Shown here: positions 1 to 12,548 of the stretch, one piece after another
Position numbering within the stretch: position 1 is the stretch's first letter
Layout: the number at the start of each line of letters is the position of its first letter
NCBI GenBank assembly: GCA_014773175.1
Contig: VXCM01001306.1
Location: forward strand, 1-64,000
Direction of reading: 5' to 3'
DNA from: Lucifuga dentata
Lineage: Eukaryota > Chordata > Actinopteri > Ophidiiformes > Bythitidae
Length of the DNA stretch: 64,000 nucleotides
The notes under the pieces: generated by a model
Told to the model about the DNA's origin: nothing
Database searches by the model: none
The model's input: the letters and a program-made list of their open reading frames with translations, nothing else
Program-made: the position numbers and the translations under genes

Positions 1-210
1 ACAGATTGAATAATCTGGTGAGGATCTCTGAGAGTTCGTTTGCACATGCCACCAGTACCTTACCAGATATTCCATCTGGACCAGCAGCTTTCCTCGGGTT
101 AACTGACCTGAGTTCATGACTCACCTGGTGCTGGTGAAGGGTCANGGGTCGCTGGCCTACTGACCTCAAACCGTGCAAAAAAACTGTTCAGTTCCTCGGC
201 CAGTGAAGCC
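1..210 (-). mobile_element. LINE reverse-transcriptase fragment
   Basis: Read on the minus strand, the first ~145 bases translate without a stop into a peptide with the core KAAGPDGISGKVL followed by ACANELSEILTRLFN. This is the N-terminal reverse transcriptase region of fish non-LTR retrotransposons (CR1/L2/Rex1-like). Immediately upstream on the same strand (bases 146-210) the reading continues as ASLAEELNSFFARFE, the usual segment just before the RT domain. An N at 145 interrupts the two parts. The copy runs off the window start, so its length is unknown. It lies in magi2 intron 1 and is probably a 5'-truncated dead copy. The clade assignment is tentative. Confidence 0.75.
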
Positions 211-1524
211 AACTGAATGGTAAATGGTAAATGATACAGGGACAGACATGATGACGTCAGTTTGGTTATTTTTGATTGTTTTAGAGCGTTTCAGCAAACA
301 GCCTGCAGTTGATTTTCATCAGAATGTTAAAAGGAACAAGCATGGTGTAATTCTGTTTCTGTTACTGCTGCTGCCACTCACTGAGCAGTCCTGCCAACAG
401 CACTTTCATCATCAAGGAGGATTTGGATTTTCTCCTCCTCGTTTAATGGGGAGAAATTTGGCATTAATTTTCCTTTCAAAAGCACTTTTCACATAATAAG
501 TTTCTTCCCGGTACAAAAGGACGTGCACATTGTTCTTCACCTCACCCATCATACAAGCAATCACATATTCAACAAGGAGCTCCTCCAGTTTGCAGCCCAT
601 TTCCATTTCACAAAAAAAAAAAAAAAAAAAAAAAAATCCACGTACACACAAAAGCACACTTACTTGAACTGATATTATCCCTCACAAAAACCAAATCCAC
701 ATCCTGAATCTAATTCTCACTTTAATTCTAAATTTAGGAACTAACCACCAATTATTCGTCTTATATTTTCTGTCATTCTTTAACAATAAGCATGTTTCAT
801 CCTTCTATCTTTGTGAGGACATTTGCCGATATAAGTTTTCAGTATAAGAACATATTAAAGCTGCAATATACTATAGTAGACGTAATAACAAAATTACAAC
901 TTTTTTCCCTGAAAGCTAATTGAATTGTTAATCCTGCCCTCAACCCTCTCAGCCAATCAGGTTGACACTCCAACACTTGTTACTCATCTTGATGATTTAA
1001 ACAGCATCTAGCCTGCAGATGAGGTAACCAGCGTACAACGGGGTTGGCAGAGGACAGGCAAGTACCGAATCTGCATTCAAACAACATCAGTATTTACCAG
1101 AGTGTTTTCTGTAATACATTTATCTCCGCTGTTCTTTCTGTTTTATCCGCTTACTGACATGTACAACCAGCTCTGCTCTGATTTAGGCGCACAAACACAA
1201 AGCATAATGTAACCAGTTTGTTTACATTTAATATAGAGCATTATTTGTATGTACACCATTTAGCTTCAGGGAGGAATATGGAGGCAGTTTGTGTGGGAAG
1301 ATTTAATTAGGTCTGATATGCCCACTGTTCCAAGAGGGTTGGAGAAGAGAGAGTTTCTCTCTGGACAAAATTTACACACAAAGTACAAAGTACACACAAC
1401 AATGCAGTCATACAGGCGTACATTCTCACACAACCCATGCACACACGGATGCAACTTCTAAAAAAATATTGGAGAAATAGGGTTTCCAAGATCCGAATCC
1501 TAGCCTGGACAGAGAGAGACCCAG

Positions 1525-1564
1525 ATGTGCTGTGGGTTTCCAGATGAGGAAACCCACAGCACAT
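1525..1564. repeat. perfect 17-bp hairpin
   Basis: The arms at 1,525-1,541 and 1,548-1,564 are exact reverse complements separated by a 6-base loop. The arm core is GCTGTGGGTTTCC. The word ACCCACAGC occurs once more at about 1,574-1,582. It is followed 34 bases later by a second, unrelated perfect hairpin, so this is a hairpin cluster rather than one element. Confidence 0.85.
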
Positions 1565-1597
1565 AGCGAGTTAACCCACAGCAGATCAAGAGACAGG

Positions 1598-1648
1598 GCT
1601 CTCCCCTGACACCCCCCTTACCCAGTAAGGGGGGTGTCAGGGGAGAGC
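1598..1648. repeat. perfect 23-bp GC-rich hairpin
   Basis: The arms 1,598-1,620 and 1,626-1,648 are exact reverse complements (core CTCCCCTGACACCCCCC) around a 5-base loop CCCAG. The GC content contrasts with the AT-rich intron around it. It could be a fold-back core of a MITE, a structured RNA stem in the magi2 pre-mRNA, or an inverted duplication produced during repair. Confidence 0.85.
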
Positions 1649-2176
1649 TGAGGTGAAGCGCTGTTCTACCTGAGTGGTTGTCATGGAGAACAAACTCGGA
1701 GAAAGACTTTGTGATTGATAGTTGGCCCATACTCCCACAAGAAGTCACGCAGTCTAGAAAAGAATGCAAAACTTAAGGGCAGGAGTCAGCACACACCAGC
1801 ACATCTGAAGAACAAACACACACATGCACAAAAAAGGAAAATCTCTCCCACTCATCCAAAGGGATTTTTAGATGCATCTTCAGTTGCCCTTCATTCCTTC
1901 ATTTTTGCTAATTGTCTTTACTCTTTCTTAATCTCAAATTGTCTTTTTTGCTTCCCATTCCATATCAGACATTTTAGCTTCCCTGTCTTTCTTAAGTCAG
2001 TTATGACTCCCATGAACTGACCTATTCTAGTTTTTCTTGTTGTACAGTCCCAATTAGGCATAGGTAGTTGAGCCGGCCTCAGAAGGGAGATGTGTGTGTT
2101 TGTGATAGAATCTGTGTACCTATGTGCATGTGTATTTGAGAGAAAGAGAGAGAGTGTTTATATGTATGTATATACT

Positions 2177-2366
2177 GACAGTTACTGCATGTGGGTGTTG
2201 TACTATGATGACCATTTAGCTGTGGGTGAAATATTTGTTTCCAGTACTCCTAATGGCATTATTACAGCAGACAGCAAGGCCTGTTATTAATAGTAAATGG
2301 CTGAGCCTCTGCAAAAGGTCCTAATATTGATCTTTTCTATCCTCAGACTAGTGTTAATGATGATGT
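2177..2366. repeat. direct repeat copy A (~190 bp)
   Basis: This segment is repeated at 5,886-6,070 in the same orientation, with small indels and scattered substitutions. Shared words include GATGACCATTTAGCTGTGGG, CTCCTAATGGCATTATTACA and AAATGGCTGAGCCTCT. Neither copy has terminal inverted repeats or a tail that would mark a known transposon. It may be an old local duplication or an unrecognised low-copy repeat. Confidence 0.8.
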
Positions 2367-2813
2367 TCCTCCTGATTCTTCCTTTCTCTACAGCACCACA
2401 ATCACAGCTGGACACACATTTACATTCTTTGAGTCCCTATGAAGAGAAACAAGCCCACACTACAAATGAGACATCAAGATTAAAGGGGGAGGTTATCGGA
2501 ATTGCCAATTCGCCTCGTATCTTCCACCTCCTGCCACTCTGGGAAAATTAATTCTTCATCTACCCCCATCTCTGATGTATATGTTGATGAGAGAACTGAG
2601 AAAAGCGAGAAGGGGTGTGTTTGGGTGGCGTAAATGTTGGCTTTATGGAGGTGTTTTCCACTCCTGATTGCACTCTCCAGTCGAAGAGCTGCTTTCACAC
2701 TATCAGGAAGAATGAGTAGAATGCTTTTTAATGAGAATTTAAGTTATAGACTGTCAAGAATGGCAAAGAAGGAGGCAGGATGGAGGCATGGGCAAGAAAT
2801 AAAGCTTTGGAAA

Positions 2814-2816
<3 letters not shown>

Positions 2817-2877
<61 letters not shown>

Positions 2878-2878
2878 N

Positions 2879-2903
<25 letters not shown>
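2817..2903. repeat. (GT)n(GA)n compound microsatellite
   Basis: About 30 GT units run to an N at 2,878 and continue as about 13 GA units. The N marks an unresolved junction, so the true length is unknown. Confidence 0.95.
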
Positions 2904-2912
<9 letters not shown>

Positions 2913-4069
2913 TGAAAGAGCCACTGAGGAAACAGAGCGCCAGAAGAAACTCAAAATTGAAAATTGCTTCGGGTCAGCAGTGATCGATAACCTGAAGGGA
3001 TAAAAACACCAGGGGTCCATTCCAGTCAATACAAAAATTAATAATTTTAGCTGCAGCTGAGGAAAGCCCCCACCCCAAGCAACGTAATGATTCTCCTCTC
3101 CAATGCTTCATTTGGCTGCTATGGTCTGATAGTCTAATGAAGCCTGTCTGTGGTGATTAAAGGCCCTTCATACCGCTTAATTCAAACCAAAATGAATTGA
3201 ATTCAGCAACTGTACAGACCTGATTGCTCCATTCTTTTCTTCATTAAAACATGTTTGAGTGAACTATATGAACAGGAACATTCTACACACCTTGCAGATG
3301 AAGTTGGCAAAAATGGTCGTAACTCACATTCTAACAAGTCAGGTAGAAAACTACCCATAAGCCTTCTTAATATAGCAGGAATATGACTCTTCAGTACAGT
3401 GATGGTCATGTCAAACTGTTCCAAATAATTTTAATGTAGCCAGAAAAACTCTGCATTATGACTGTACACAGCTAGTTTAATAAAAATGTATACACAAGTA
3501 TAATAATGCTAATAGATTATTGATTGTAACTATGATGAAAGCACCATGATGTATTTGAAAATGCTTTGTAAAAATAATTTCTTTCATTACTTTACTTGTA
3601 GCAAGGACCCTTATTTGGACAAGAGCAGCACCCAACTACAAGATGTGGAGTGAGATCAAAGTTCCCTAGAAACAGATACATAATCAAAAAAGTGTTAAAT
3701 TAATTACAGCAATAAGTGGAAACCTTTTTCATGTCTAAAGCTTTAAAACCACACATAAGTACTAATTTGCTGTTATACATACTAAAACAATACACAAAGT
3801 CAAACAGATCATTGTTGTAGGAGTATGAGTCACAGTTTGGCTATTTTAGATAAGAGTTGTTGAGTTTACACAGTGGTAAAAATTATTCTAGCCAAGTAAA
3901 CTAAGGTCTTTCTAGTAACATTTTGGTTACCTATTAGGTATTTACAAAGGATCACACCTCAGCACCAAAACAACAACTATCATATTCCTGTTAAAAGTTT
4001 AAGCCTGATGATCAAATTTATGCCAGATAAATAACATCACTTATTATGTTCAAAATAAGATGTGCGCTA

Positions 4070-4575
4070 AACCAGAGGTGGAGCCAAGTCATTGCTTTAC
4101 AAATTTAAAATCTTTGCACATCTCAACTTGCAGCAACTAATCAAGTCAAGATAGGAAAGTCAAAAATGGAGTCACAAGTCAATACTGACAAGTCCAAGTA
4201 AAGTCACAAGTCCTGAACTAACTTTGCGTTTTGAGTCTTAAACAAGTCACAATGTGCTCGTTATCACATTTAATGCCAGGGTATGGTCAATTTACAGAGA
4301 TGCTTTTATGATTTGTATTTATTAATTTCCATATAAACTATATAATTTAATGAAAAAAACACAATATAATGATAAATACATTCATATCTGTATAATTCTA
4401 TAATGTTTAAGATTTGGTTTGGGGAAGGTATCAAGTCCAAGAGAAGTCATAAAGAAGTGGTGTCAAAATCAAGTCGTATGTTTTTTTGATTGTCTCTACT
4501 TTTGAGTCAGAACATTTGTAACTTGAATCCAAGTTGACTAAGTTGTGCAGCTTGAGTCCACACTGCCACCCTAAA
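4070..4575. repeat. AAGTC-rich dispersed repeat, possible hAT-type MITE
   Basis: The segment is dense in degenerate AAGTCACAAGTC and CAAGTCCAAGT words, typical of a fish DNA-transposon-derived repeat. It begins near CCAGAGGTGG and ends near CTGCCACCC, which could be degraded inverted termini. Boundaries are approximate and the superfamily is a guess. Confidence 0.45.
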
Positions 4576-5341
4576 CTGCCTGTGAGATTGTTGGACAGAA
4601 AGCAGCGTCAGGCTTCAGACAGCTGCTGTCCTCTGCTGGTAGGAAGCACCAATACACAGAGGAAATGATCATAAATGCAAATAAATCACTCAAACACATC
4701 AGAAGAGATTTCCTTCAGTCAGACAGGAAGTTGCCTGCTGCTGTCATGAACATGATGAACTCAGTAGTGCAATTTCATCTCAACATTCAAGCAGTACAAC
4801 TAAATGCTTGTCTTTCATAAAATAAAACGTTGCCACTAAAGCATCGCTTCTTTAAATCTGTGCCGAATTTTCACAATTTCTGGTGCACTTCTGCCTTTAA
4901 TGAAGTTCACTGATAAGGTGAATCCAGATAAAAGCCATATTGTCTCTTATTGATCTTCCTCAATAGATAATAATCACAGCAGCTGTAGATAAAGAGAAGC
5001 TGGTAAGCCAGAGGACGCTAAGTAACGAATGAGATGTGGATTGTATAAAAAGGGCTTCAGTACTATATAAGGATAATGTTCCTCATGTATTGTACTTTCA
5101 GTGTGCATCGTACTGAGTATATCAGCATATCCCCACACTGCGATGGCACCAGTCCAAGATATTCAGCTCAGGAATGATGAAAATCTTCTTTTGAAAATCA
5201 GAAAAGAGCAGAACAGTGCAGGTGGCAATCCAACACTTTCAGTGCTGCAGCCGTCTCGTCAAGCCAGTTTTTATAATCCACCACATTCATATCTGAATCC
5301 CAAGCGAAGCCATCAGATTAGTGTTTCTGGCTAATCTACCC

Positions 5342-5394
5342 GATGACATCAGATTGTTTTCATACACAATGTATGAAAACAATCTGATGTCATC
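5342..5394. repeat. perfect 24-bp hairpin
   Basis: The arms 5,342-5,365 and 5,371-5,394 are exact reverse complements around the loop ACAAT. The arm core is CATCAGATTGTTTTCATAC. It is AT-rich, unlike the hairpin at 1,598, and shares no sequence with it. Confidence 0.85.
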
Positions 5395-5885
5395 TGCGCT
5401 GCTATGCCTAAATTTGAACATGATTTTATGAAACTGCAAAAGGGTAGAGGGCCTCTTGTTTAAGCATAGACCTGGTTAGCTACAGTATGTACAAGTAATT
5501 TTCTAAACAGGGCTCACATCTTTTGTTGTGAATTTATCTGTGTTTTCCAGATGGAACACACACACACAAACACACACACACGCACTTAGACTGAATGCCT
5601 TTCTGTTTGTGTTTGTACAGTGGTTGTAATATCCCAGATGTCCCAGCTACTCGCATTTCTGGAATAGAGAGCTGGCTGAGCCTCTTGGCGATGGAAGCCT
5701 GGCTGAACTCTCCCACCTGCAGCCTGACTGGGGCCATGTGGGGACACAGGGTCCTCTCTGAGGGGAGTTTCCAGGATGAAGGTGCCTGTCTGTAAAAATG
5801 CCTTTTTCCTACCTTAAATACAGAAATACAAAAGAGTCCTGTTGTTTCCTGTTGGCTTAGCTCTGATGACTTAGTGGGATGCTTT

Positions 5886-6070
5886 GACAGTTGCATGTGG
5901 GTGTTATACTGTGATGACCATTTAGCTGTGGGTAAAGTATTTCCAGAACTCCTAATGGCATTATTACAGCAGGCAGCAGGGCCTGTTATTCATAATAAAT
6001 GGCTGAGCCTCTCTGCTAAAGGTCCCAATATTGATCTCCTCTATCCTCAGCCTAGCCTTAATGATAATGT
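5886..6070. repeat. direct repeat copy B (~185 bp)
   Basis: Second copy of the segment at 2,177-2,366, in the same orientation about 3.7 kb away. The homology starts at GACAGTTGCATGTGGG and fades after TTAATGATAATGT. Both copies lie in magi2 intron 1. Confidence 0.8.
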
Positions 6071-6221
6071 GTGATAACGATGTGATTTCACCTCATCATA
6101 TGATGCACAGACACATCAACATCCTAACCTTTTCTCCTTATTCTCAGTGGATGAATCCATGCTTGCATACATCCCCATTCTCTTATCCTCTGTCACACAC
6201 ACTCACTCATTAGAATATGGT

Positions 6222-6562
6222 GTTTTATGTCCATCCATCCATTATCTATACCTACTTATCCTATTCAGGGTCGCAGGGGGCTGGAGCCTAACCCAGCGGT
6301 CATTGGTGAGAGGCAGGGTTCACCCTGGACAGGTCTGACATAGAGACAGACAAAGTCATTCACACCTACAGTCAATTTAGAGTTTCCAGTTCACCTAACT
6401 TGCATGTTTTTTGGAAATGGAAGGAAACTGGAGCACTCAGAGTAGGCCCACCAAGGCACAGGGAGAACATGAAAACTCAACACAGAAAGAACCCGGTCAG
6501 AATCGAACCCAGGACCTTCTTGCTGTGAGGCAACAGTGCTAACCACTAAGCCAGAGTGCTGC
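6222..6562 (-). mobile_element. tRNA-derived SINE
   Basis: On the minus strand the element starts near 6,562 with a tRNA-like head: an A-box-like TTAGTGGTTAGCACTG and a B-box-like GGTTCGATTC. These are followed by the conserved fish SINE body, with reverse-strand words such as CAGGGAGAACATG and GGGTCGCAGGGGGCTGGAGCC. It ends at 6,222 in a short TGGATGGA-type tail. It resembles the abundant percomorph tRNA-SINE whose forward text contains CCATCCATTATCTATACC. It is diverged but almost full length, and sits in magi2 intron 1 just upstream of a TTAA MITE. Confidence 0.8.
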
Positions 6563-6778
6563 CCTTGTGTTTTATGCCAAACAGATAAAATATTTTTAAT
6601 AGCAGCACCCTGGATATGTGAAACATAGCCTCTCTTTCAGAATATGACCTAACATGCTGTATTATACAGCCACATTGCCATGGTGATCCATCACTGACAG
6701 CGTGGTGTTGTTTTCCTTGGGAAAAGGCCTCAGAAACCTGACTTGTTCCTTTGACTCGTGAACATGAAAACTCCATTG

Positions 6779-7250
6779 TTAAAGGACCATACCACCCATT
6801 TTGCATGTTTGAGCCTGATATATTCAGTTTCATATAAGGTTACCGACAATCATTACCCAAAGGATAAAACCGTATTTCAGCTTTCCTGATATTTTGCAAA
6901 ACCTCTTAATCTTTCAAAAACAAATATTCAAGTGATACACCCACCTTAAAAATCCATGTTTTGCCTGCTAATAGTTATGCAGCCTTATGAAGTCACAGTC
7001 GTTAAAATTTTTTTTGATAAATGCAGGTCTCCTTTTGGGACTATATTCCCCGTGGAGACGTACATTCATTCTGTGCTTTTTATTGTGCTTAAATGCTAAA
7101 ATTAAGTAACAGAATGAACTGAAACCAGTAGCGGTCTGGAAGGTAGGAAAAAAAAAGTATGCTTTGGGAAATGATTGTAAGTAATGTTACATGTATGAAA
7201 ATTGAATATATTAAGCTCAAACAAGCAAAATGGCCAGTATGGTCCTTTAA
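6779..7250. mobile_element. TTAA MITE family 1, copy 1
   Basis: Bounded by TTAAAGGACCATACC on the left and its near-complement, GTATGGTCCTTTAA, on the right. Inner terminal words ATTTTGCATGTTTGAGC and CAAACAAGCAAAATGG extend the inverted repeat. It has no coding capacity. The TTAA ends point to a piggyBac- or Kolobok-type target site, but the true target duplication cannot be separated from the palindromic ends. It carries the internal module containing GTGATACACCCACCTT. Located in magi2 intron 1. Confidence 0.85.
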
Positions 7251-9715
7251 GAAGAAAACGTTTGTTAATATTCAGACCCTCTGAGCACAGAACATCACAG
7301 CCAATCAGCCAATCATAGGCCACCATTGCTGAAACAAGAATAGACATGTTTTAACAAATCTGCTATAATAAAACCAATATTCAATCAAGCAACATGTGTG
7401 ACAGAAAATCTCTGTCACATACAAGCCACACTTACACACAAACTCTTGTCTATATTTGTCAAACATGTGCATTAACGGTCGCAGATTGTCCCATGCCATG
7501 TGTCCACAGTGGGGAGAATGACACTGACCTAATTCACTTAACTGGACCAGTTAGATATGTGGTCATTGGCTGGCAAAGTTTGAGTTTGATCCTCTGAGCT
7601 CCAGCAGCTTCTAGCCTCAAAGCCTCAAAAACTCATCCTCTGCTTCTGACAGAACTCATCTCTTTGAGAGTTATTAATACCAACAGTGCAGACACGTGTT
7701 ATGCACTGATTCTTCAAGCTTCTCATCAACAAAGATAGAAAGACAGGAGGAGAAGAAGCCCCCCTCCCTTCCTCCATCTGTCTGTCCACTCTGTACCACA
7801 CCAAACACACTGGACAATTGAGTCTACAAAAGTCTACAAATTCAAAACATTTTTTAAATGGTGGAGATGATAGAACAATAAACTGTCCCTTGCACATTGA
7901 TTACTTCTTGCTACATGTCAACATCAGTATTATGCATGAAGGAGTGCCAATATATGGACAGTGGCTTTAATACTTTGTGTTTATATGATTTACTTTTTCA
8001 GCATGCAAAGGAAAATTAGTTTTTGACAAAGCATCTCAGATGGATCGCTGACCGTATACAGTCAATGTTAGAGCATAAGAGGATTTTTATTTTTAAGCTA
8101 AAGCAGTTACAGCCTTCTGCTGGTTTCTATTTACAGTTTCATTAGTAAATAGAGCTCCCTGGCTCAGTCTGTCCTACATAGGCTGTAGCCAAGAGCTGCT
8201 ACACAGTGTGAGAGAGGCTGGCCATGCTGCTATCAAAAGTTAAAGGGCATTTTAACATTTGGAATTCATGTTGTTTTTCCTCAAAGCACTACCTTTTGTT
8301 CTCATAGACCCAGGTGCCTTAAACTTCCTGATGTCTTCCTCCTCCACAATCCTCTCTGAGAGATGAAAACACTCTTTGGAAAGGAGAACGTTACAGTGCA
8401 AATGGCTAATACCAGAAAGCAGGAACAGAGCTGTGGGTTTATGTCTATATTCCTTATCCATAGCTTAGTAACTTTAGGTAGGCAAAAATACTTTTTTTGA
8501 TTTCTTGTTTATTGTTATGTAAATCAGAGAAACATTTGTTGTGGACATTCAGCCTGGGATGATGGACCGAATATTATTTGAATGAAAGAGCAAAACACCC
8601 AAAATAGCAAAAAATATGATTATTTATTTCTTTCATATCTATTTATGGGAAAAGATGCCAATTAAAGGCAAATGAAAAAAAGGGTTTATTTAAAGAAAGA
8701 TACATATTTGATTAAACGTGTTTTTTTTTTCAACTGTTTTTCCTAAAAATAAATAAGGAAACTTGTGAACTGATGTTCAGAATTGGAAATGAAACCAACG
8801 AAACCCTAAATACTAGATTATAAAAACTATTTTGCTCTGTAATGCCCTGCCATCTAATTAATGTAAATGTAACTGTGGATATTTCTGCTCGGTTAGTGAG
8901 AAAGAAATGATGAAGACATGGCTTTCATTGTCATACATTTATGCTTTGTCCACTGCATCTTGTCATTATGACAAGTTAACACAACAAAGATGCATCGAAA
9001 TTATGATTATCCATCTGCTCAAGATCATTAAAAAGTCACAGGATTTAATTTTTTCTGCTTCCTAGTGTGTATTCTCACACATTCACCATACTCTTCTTTT
9101 AGAACTCCCCCTCTCTCAGAAGTGTGCAAACCACACACACACACACACATGCATACACACACATTCATTCACACTTCTTTCCTCTCCATACTGTTCTAAC
9201 ACCTCTTGGTGCTTATGATCTTGCTGCACTTTATAAATCTGCCTCACAGAGCTGAGCAGCTGTTTGCACTTCATTTCTGCTTGGTGTTAATATGCTGATA
9301 GAGGAGATGAAACTGACGAGAGATCTTTATCAGATAATTACACAGAGATGGATAGAATCAATGATTCATTTGCAGGACAGCATTTTACTGAAAATCTATA
9401 ACAACTTATTAAAAAGACAAACTTACCAAGGAGATTTTCTTATTATTCAAGTTAAAAATAATAATGCTTTCAGGAGAGTGTAGGGAAATAATGATTAATA
9501 AAATGATTGCAATAACTGCAGCAGCAAAAGATCCATAAAATATGTAAATAGCAAACTGTAAAGGTAGCAGAGTACTAGAGAGATTAATGTATTTTGTATT
9601 TGCACAAATCATGTGGAGTATAACAGTAGTAAGATTTTTTTTTAACTTGTGAACTCCTGTGTTGTATACTGACAAAGCATGTTAGCTGTGTTACCATCTC
9701 TCACGATGAGAGGCG

Positions 9716-10350
9716 TTAAAAGACCATACCATCCATGTTGCATGTTTGAGACTAATATATTCAATTTTCATACATGTAACATTACTGTCAATCATTTCCC
9801 AAAGCATATTACTGGAACGGTGAATTAATTTTTATTTTTTTTTCCCCAACCTTCCAGACTGCCATTGGTTTCAGTTCATTCTGGTACGCTATTAAAATCA
9901 ACTTGTTGACACATGAAATGTTCTTGGGATAGGTAATCCATCATTGCGAACAAGACGTGTATTCATATTTTTTTTTGAAGTTACATAATTTTAGGGTTTA
10001 GGTGCAATAAAAAGCACAGAGTGATCTGAAAATGCTTCCTAGTGGTGCATTCAAGTGCTGCAGTGAAGAANCAATAAAAAGCACAGAGTGATCTGAAAAT
10101 GCTTCCTAGTGGTGCATTCAAGTGCTGCAGTGAAGAACTGAGAACAGGAAGCATTTTCAGATCACTCTGCACTTTTTATTGTGCTTAAATGCTAAAATTA
10201 TGTAACTTCGAAAAAAAAAACTGAATATACATCTTGTTCGTGATGCTGGATTACCTATCCCAAGAACGTTTCAAGTATCAACTGGTACGCAGCTGGTATT
10301 CTGCATGCAGAATACCAGAAACATGCAAAATGACCGGTATGTCCTTCAAG
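9716..10350. mobile_element. TTAA MITE family 1, copy 2 (fold-back form)
   Basis: The left end is TTAAAAGACCATACC and the right end a decayed GGTATGTCCTTCAA. Unlike copy 1, the left half is an inverted copy of the right half. GGGATAGGTAATCCATCAT on the left answers GGATTACCTATCCC on the right, and CAGAGTGATCTGAAAATGC answers GCATTTTCAGATCACTCTG. The element could fold into one very long hairpin. A 66-bp stretch (10,005-10,070) is repeated after the N at 10,071, an assembly artefact that lengthens it. Confidence 0.85.
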
Positions 10351-10451
10351 TGTTGCACTGACCCACACAATTGGACTAAAACAAAATAACAGAGATTTGC
10401 ACTGACCTCTCCAAAGTTCATGATTAGACAGGAGAGATTATGAACAGACCA

Positions 10452-10585
10452 ACAGCAAGATGTAGAAAAATAGCTAGACAGATAGACAGCCAGACAGACA
10501 GCCAAACAGACAGACAGCAAGATGTAGAAAAATAGCCAGACAGATAGACAGCCAAACAGACAGAGAGACAGATGGATACCATCTG
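10452..10585. repeat. tandem CAGA-rich minisatellite, two 60-bp units
   Basis: The phrase CAGCAAGATGTAGAAAAATAG followed by CAGACAGATAGACAGCC occurs twice in tandem (from about 10,453 and 10,516), embedded in CAGA/TAGA simple repeat. Minus-strand open frames here are low-complexity Leu/Cys/Ser strings and not genes. Confidence 0.8.
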
Positions 10586-10907
10586 TATATATTGTATAAA
10601 CTGGCCCAGATTTGGAAAGAGTTTGAATCACAACCAGTGCAGTAAAATGTGCAGTATATTCTCATATTCAGGCAGCAGCACTTCTGTCTCTTTTTTCAGG
10701 CACACATCCCTGTTTGAGTATGCACAGTGTGTGAGCTGTGTGTCCTGGACCCAGCAATGAGGGCAGATGAAACAGGGAGTGTGTGAGAGTGTGCCTGGCC
10801 TGTCAGCGAGGGGAGATCAGGGCAGATCCAGGCTGCGACCCTGTTCTGAATACAGGAGGCTGTCACTGCTATAATCCCTTAGGGACAGAAGGGGGCTATA
10901 CTACCTG

Positions 10908-10945
<38 letters not shown>

Positions 10946-12548
10946 CAGAGACATTACAGTGGACATACAGACAGGACATTCATCTCTTATTTGGCTGTCT
11001 GTAGCCTCTGAGCTAAGCGACCAGGCTGCTTCTGGATGATTCCTCAACGGGCCACGAGTGTGTCAGCAGCTGTCTGCAGACACGCAGCCATAAATACACT
11101 CCACTCTCCGCTTGAAGGAAGTAAAGCAGCAAAATGATAGTAAGGCTGACACAGAGGGGATCGCAGAGGGAAAAATTACAGTGAAAGGGGGCGACAAGCT
11201 GTGAAAATACAGACGAATGCTGAAGGATGGTTTTCTAATAAAGACCACATTTAGGTTGCAGGAGTGTGTGAGTCACACAGATAGAGTCATGTTTAAACTG
11301 AAGAGAGAAGGTGAGTAAAGAGAGAGAAAAGAACAAACTTGTGTGAGATACATCAATATTAGCATTTAACTCTTATCACATCATGTCAGCAGCTCAATCA
11401 AATTCATGTAACTCATGCAAAGGATTTTTTTTTTTTTTTTTTTTTTTTTTNTTTTTTTGACACCTGACAGTGTTTGACTGTCCCAGAAACAAGCCTCTGT
11501 AATGCTCATGCTTCATGGCTGAGAACACAAATCCTTTTACCCCTATGATGATGATGTGAACACTCTAAATGAGCCTCAGAAGAAGCGATAACTATCTCCT
11601 CAACTTTCTCTTCATCCTGTGCTGATGTAGTCTAACTCAACCTGTCTGCATACAGTCTGACAGAAGCAAACAAGCCAACTTCAGTCTGTAAGAAATAAAT
11701 ACAGAAACACTGGCTGACAAAAAGGAAACACTCAAAGGATCCTCAGACCTGCACACCTACTTCCACTCCTGGATTCACAACTATTTCACTAAAATCTGAG
11801 CATCAGAAACAGTCGTTTTAACAAAGCAAGACATGTTTACAGCACCAGATCTGATCAATATGACCGCAGCTTTTTAATAATTAGACACGGTTTTGTCATT
11901 AAGCGTGTATTGTAACATCACTCGTAACATGGACTGGAACCCACGGAACCACATATCGTTGTTTTTGTGTGAACTCTGTGGATCAGAGCCTGTTGTCTGT
12001 CTCCCAGAATGAAGAGCAGCAGAAGGAAAACATTGCAGGCACGACGAAGGCCTGTTTGGTCAAACAAGCCCGATCCTCCACCAAAATAAGGAGAAACCCG
12101 CAGGCTGTGGCATCACGCCTAAACGGACACACCCCCTCCAGGCTGTGGCTTTGAACCAGCAACGCTGAGATAAACAAACGGCGGCTGCCTCCGGCTGCCA
12201 TGTAATCATTACAGCCACTGATCCGAGTGGACTCGACCCATCATTACAGTCCATAATTACATTTCAGCGATAATCCAATAAACAGGCCTGAGCATGTGTG
12301 TGTTTGTGCTTTGTTCACCTACAGACACAGTTTGTGCAGACTGACAGATGAATGCACAGATGATATCTTAATCAAAGCAGGCACACACACACACAACATA
12401 CACACAAACAGCATGCACGCCTCCCGCCTCTTAAACCCGAGCCGCGGTGCGCTCCGAACGCTCACATACATAAATTCTCACCTTGCTTNCCCGCCTCTTA
12501 AACCCGAGCCGCGGTGCGCTCCGAACGCTCACATACATAAATTCTCAC

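Larger units (their letters stand above)
1..12548 (-). other. magi2: magi2 intron 1, 5' part
   Basis: Everything left of the magi2 first-exon donor (12,548) is intron 1, because exon 2 (start of the guanylate kinase-like region) is not in the window. I see no other coding exon here. Apart from the repeats listed separately, the stretch is AT-rich, unique-looking DNA with small CA/GT tracts (9,135-9,165 and 10,911-10,940) and a poly-T run with an N at 11,451. Open frames in it are short, lack splice-consistent neighbours and match no family I recognise. First introns of MAGI genes are typically very long. Confidence 0.7.

Noticed and set aside
2634..3029. Cys/Val, His/Thr and Arg/Glu repeat proteins
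   Set aside because: Pure translation of the (GT)n(GA)n microsatellite.
6490..6562. Possible tRNA gene on the minus strand
   Set aside because: A- and B-box-like words are present, but no cloverleaf is preserved and the sequence continues into a SINE body.
10278..10665. 117-aa Leu/Cys-rich membrane-like frame
   Set aside because: Translation of a CAGA/TAGA minisatellite and a MITE end.
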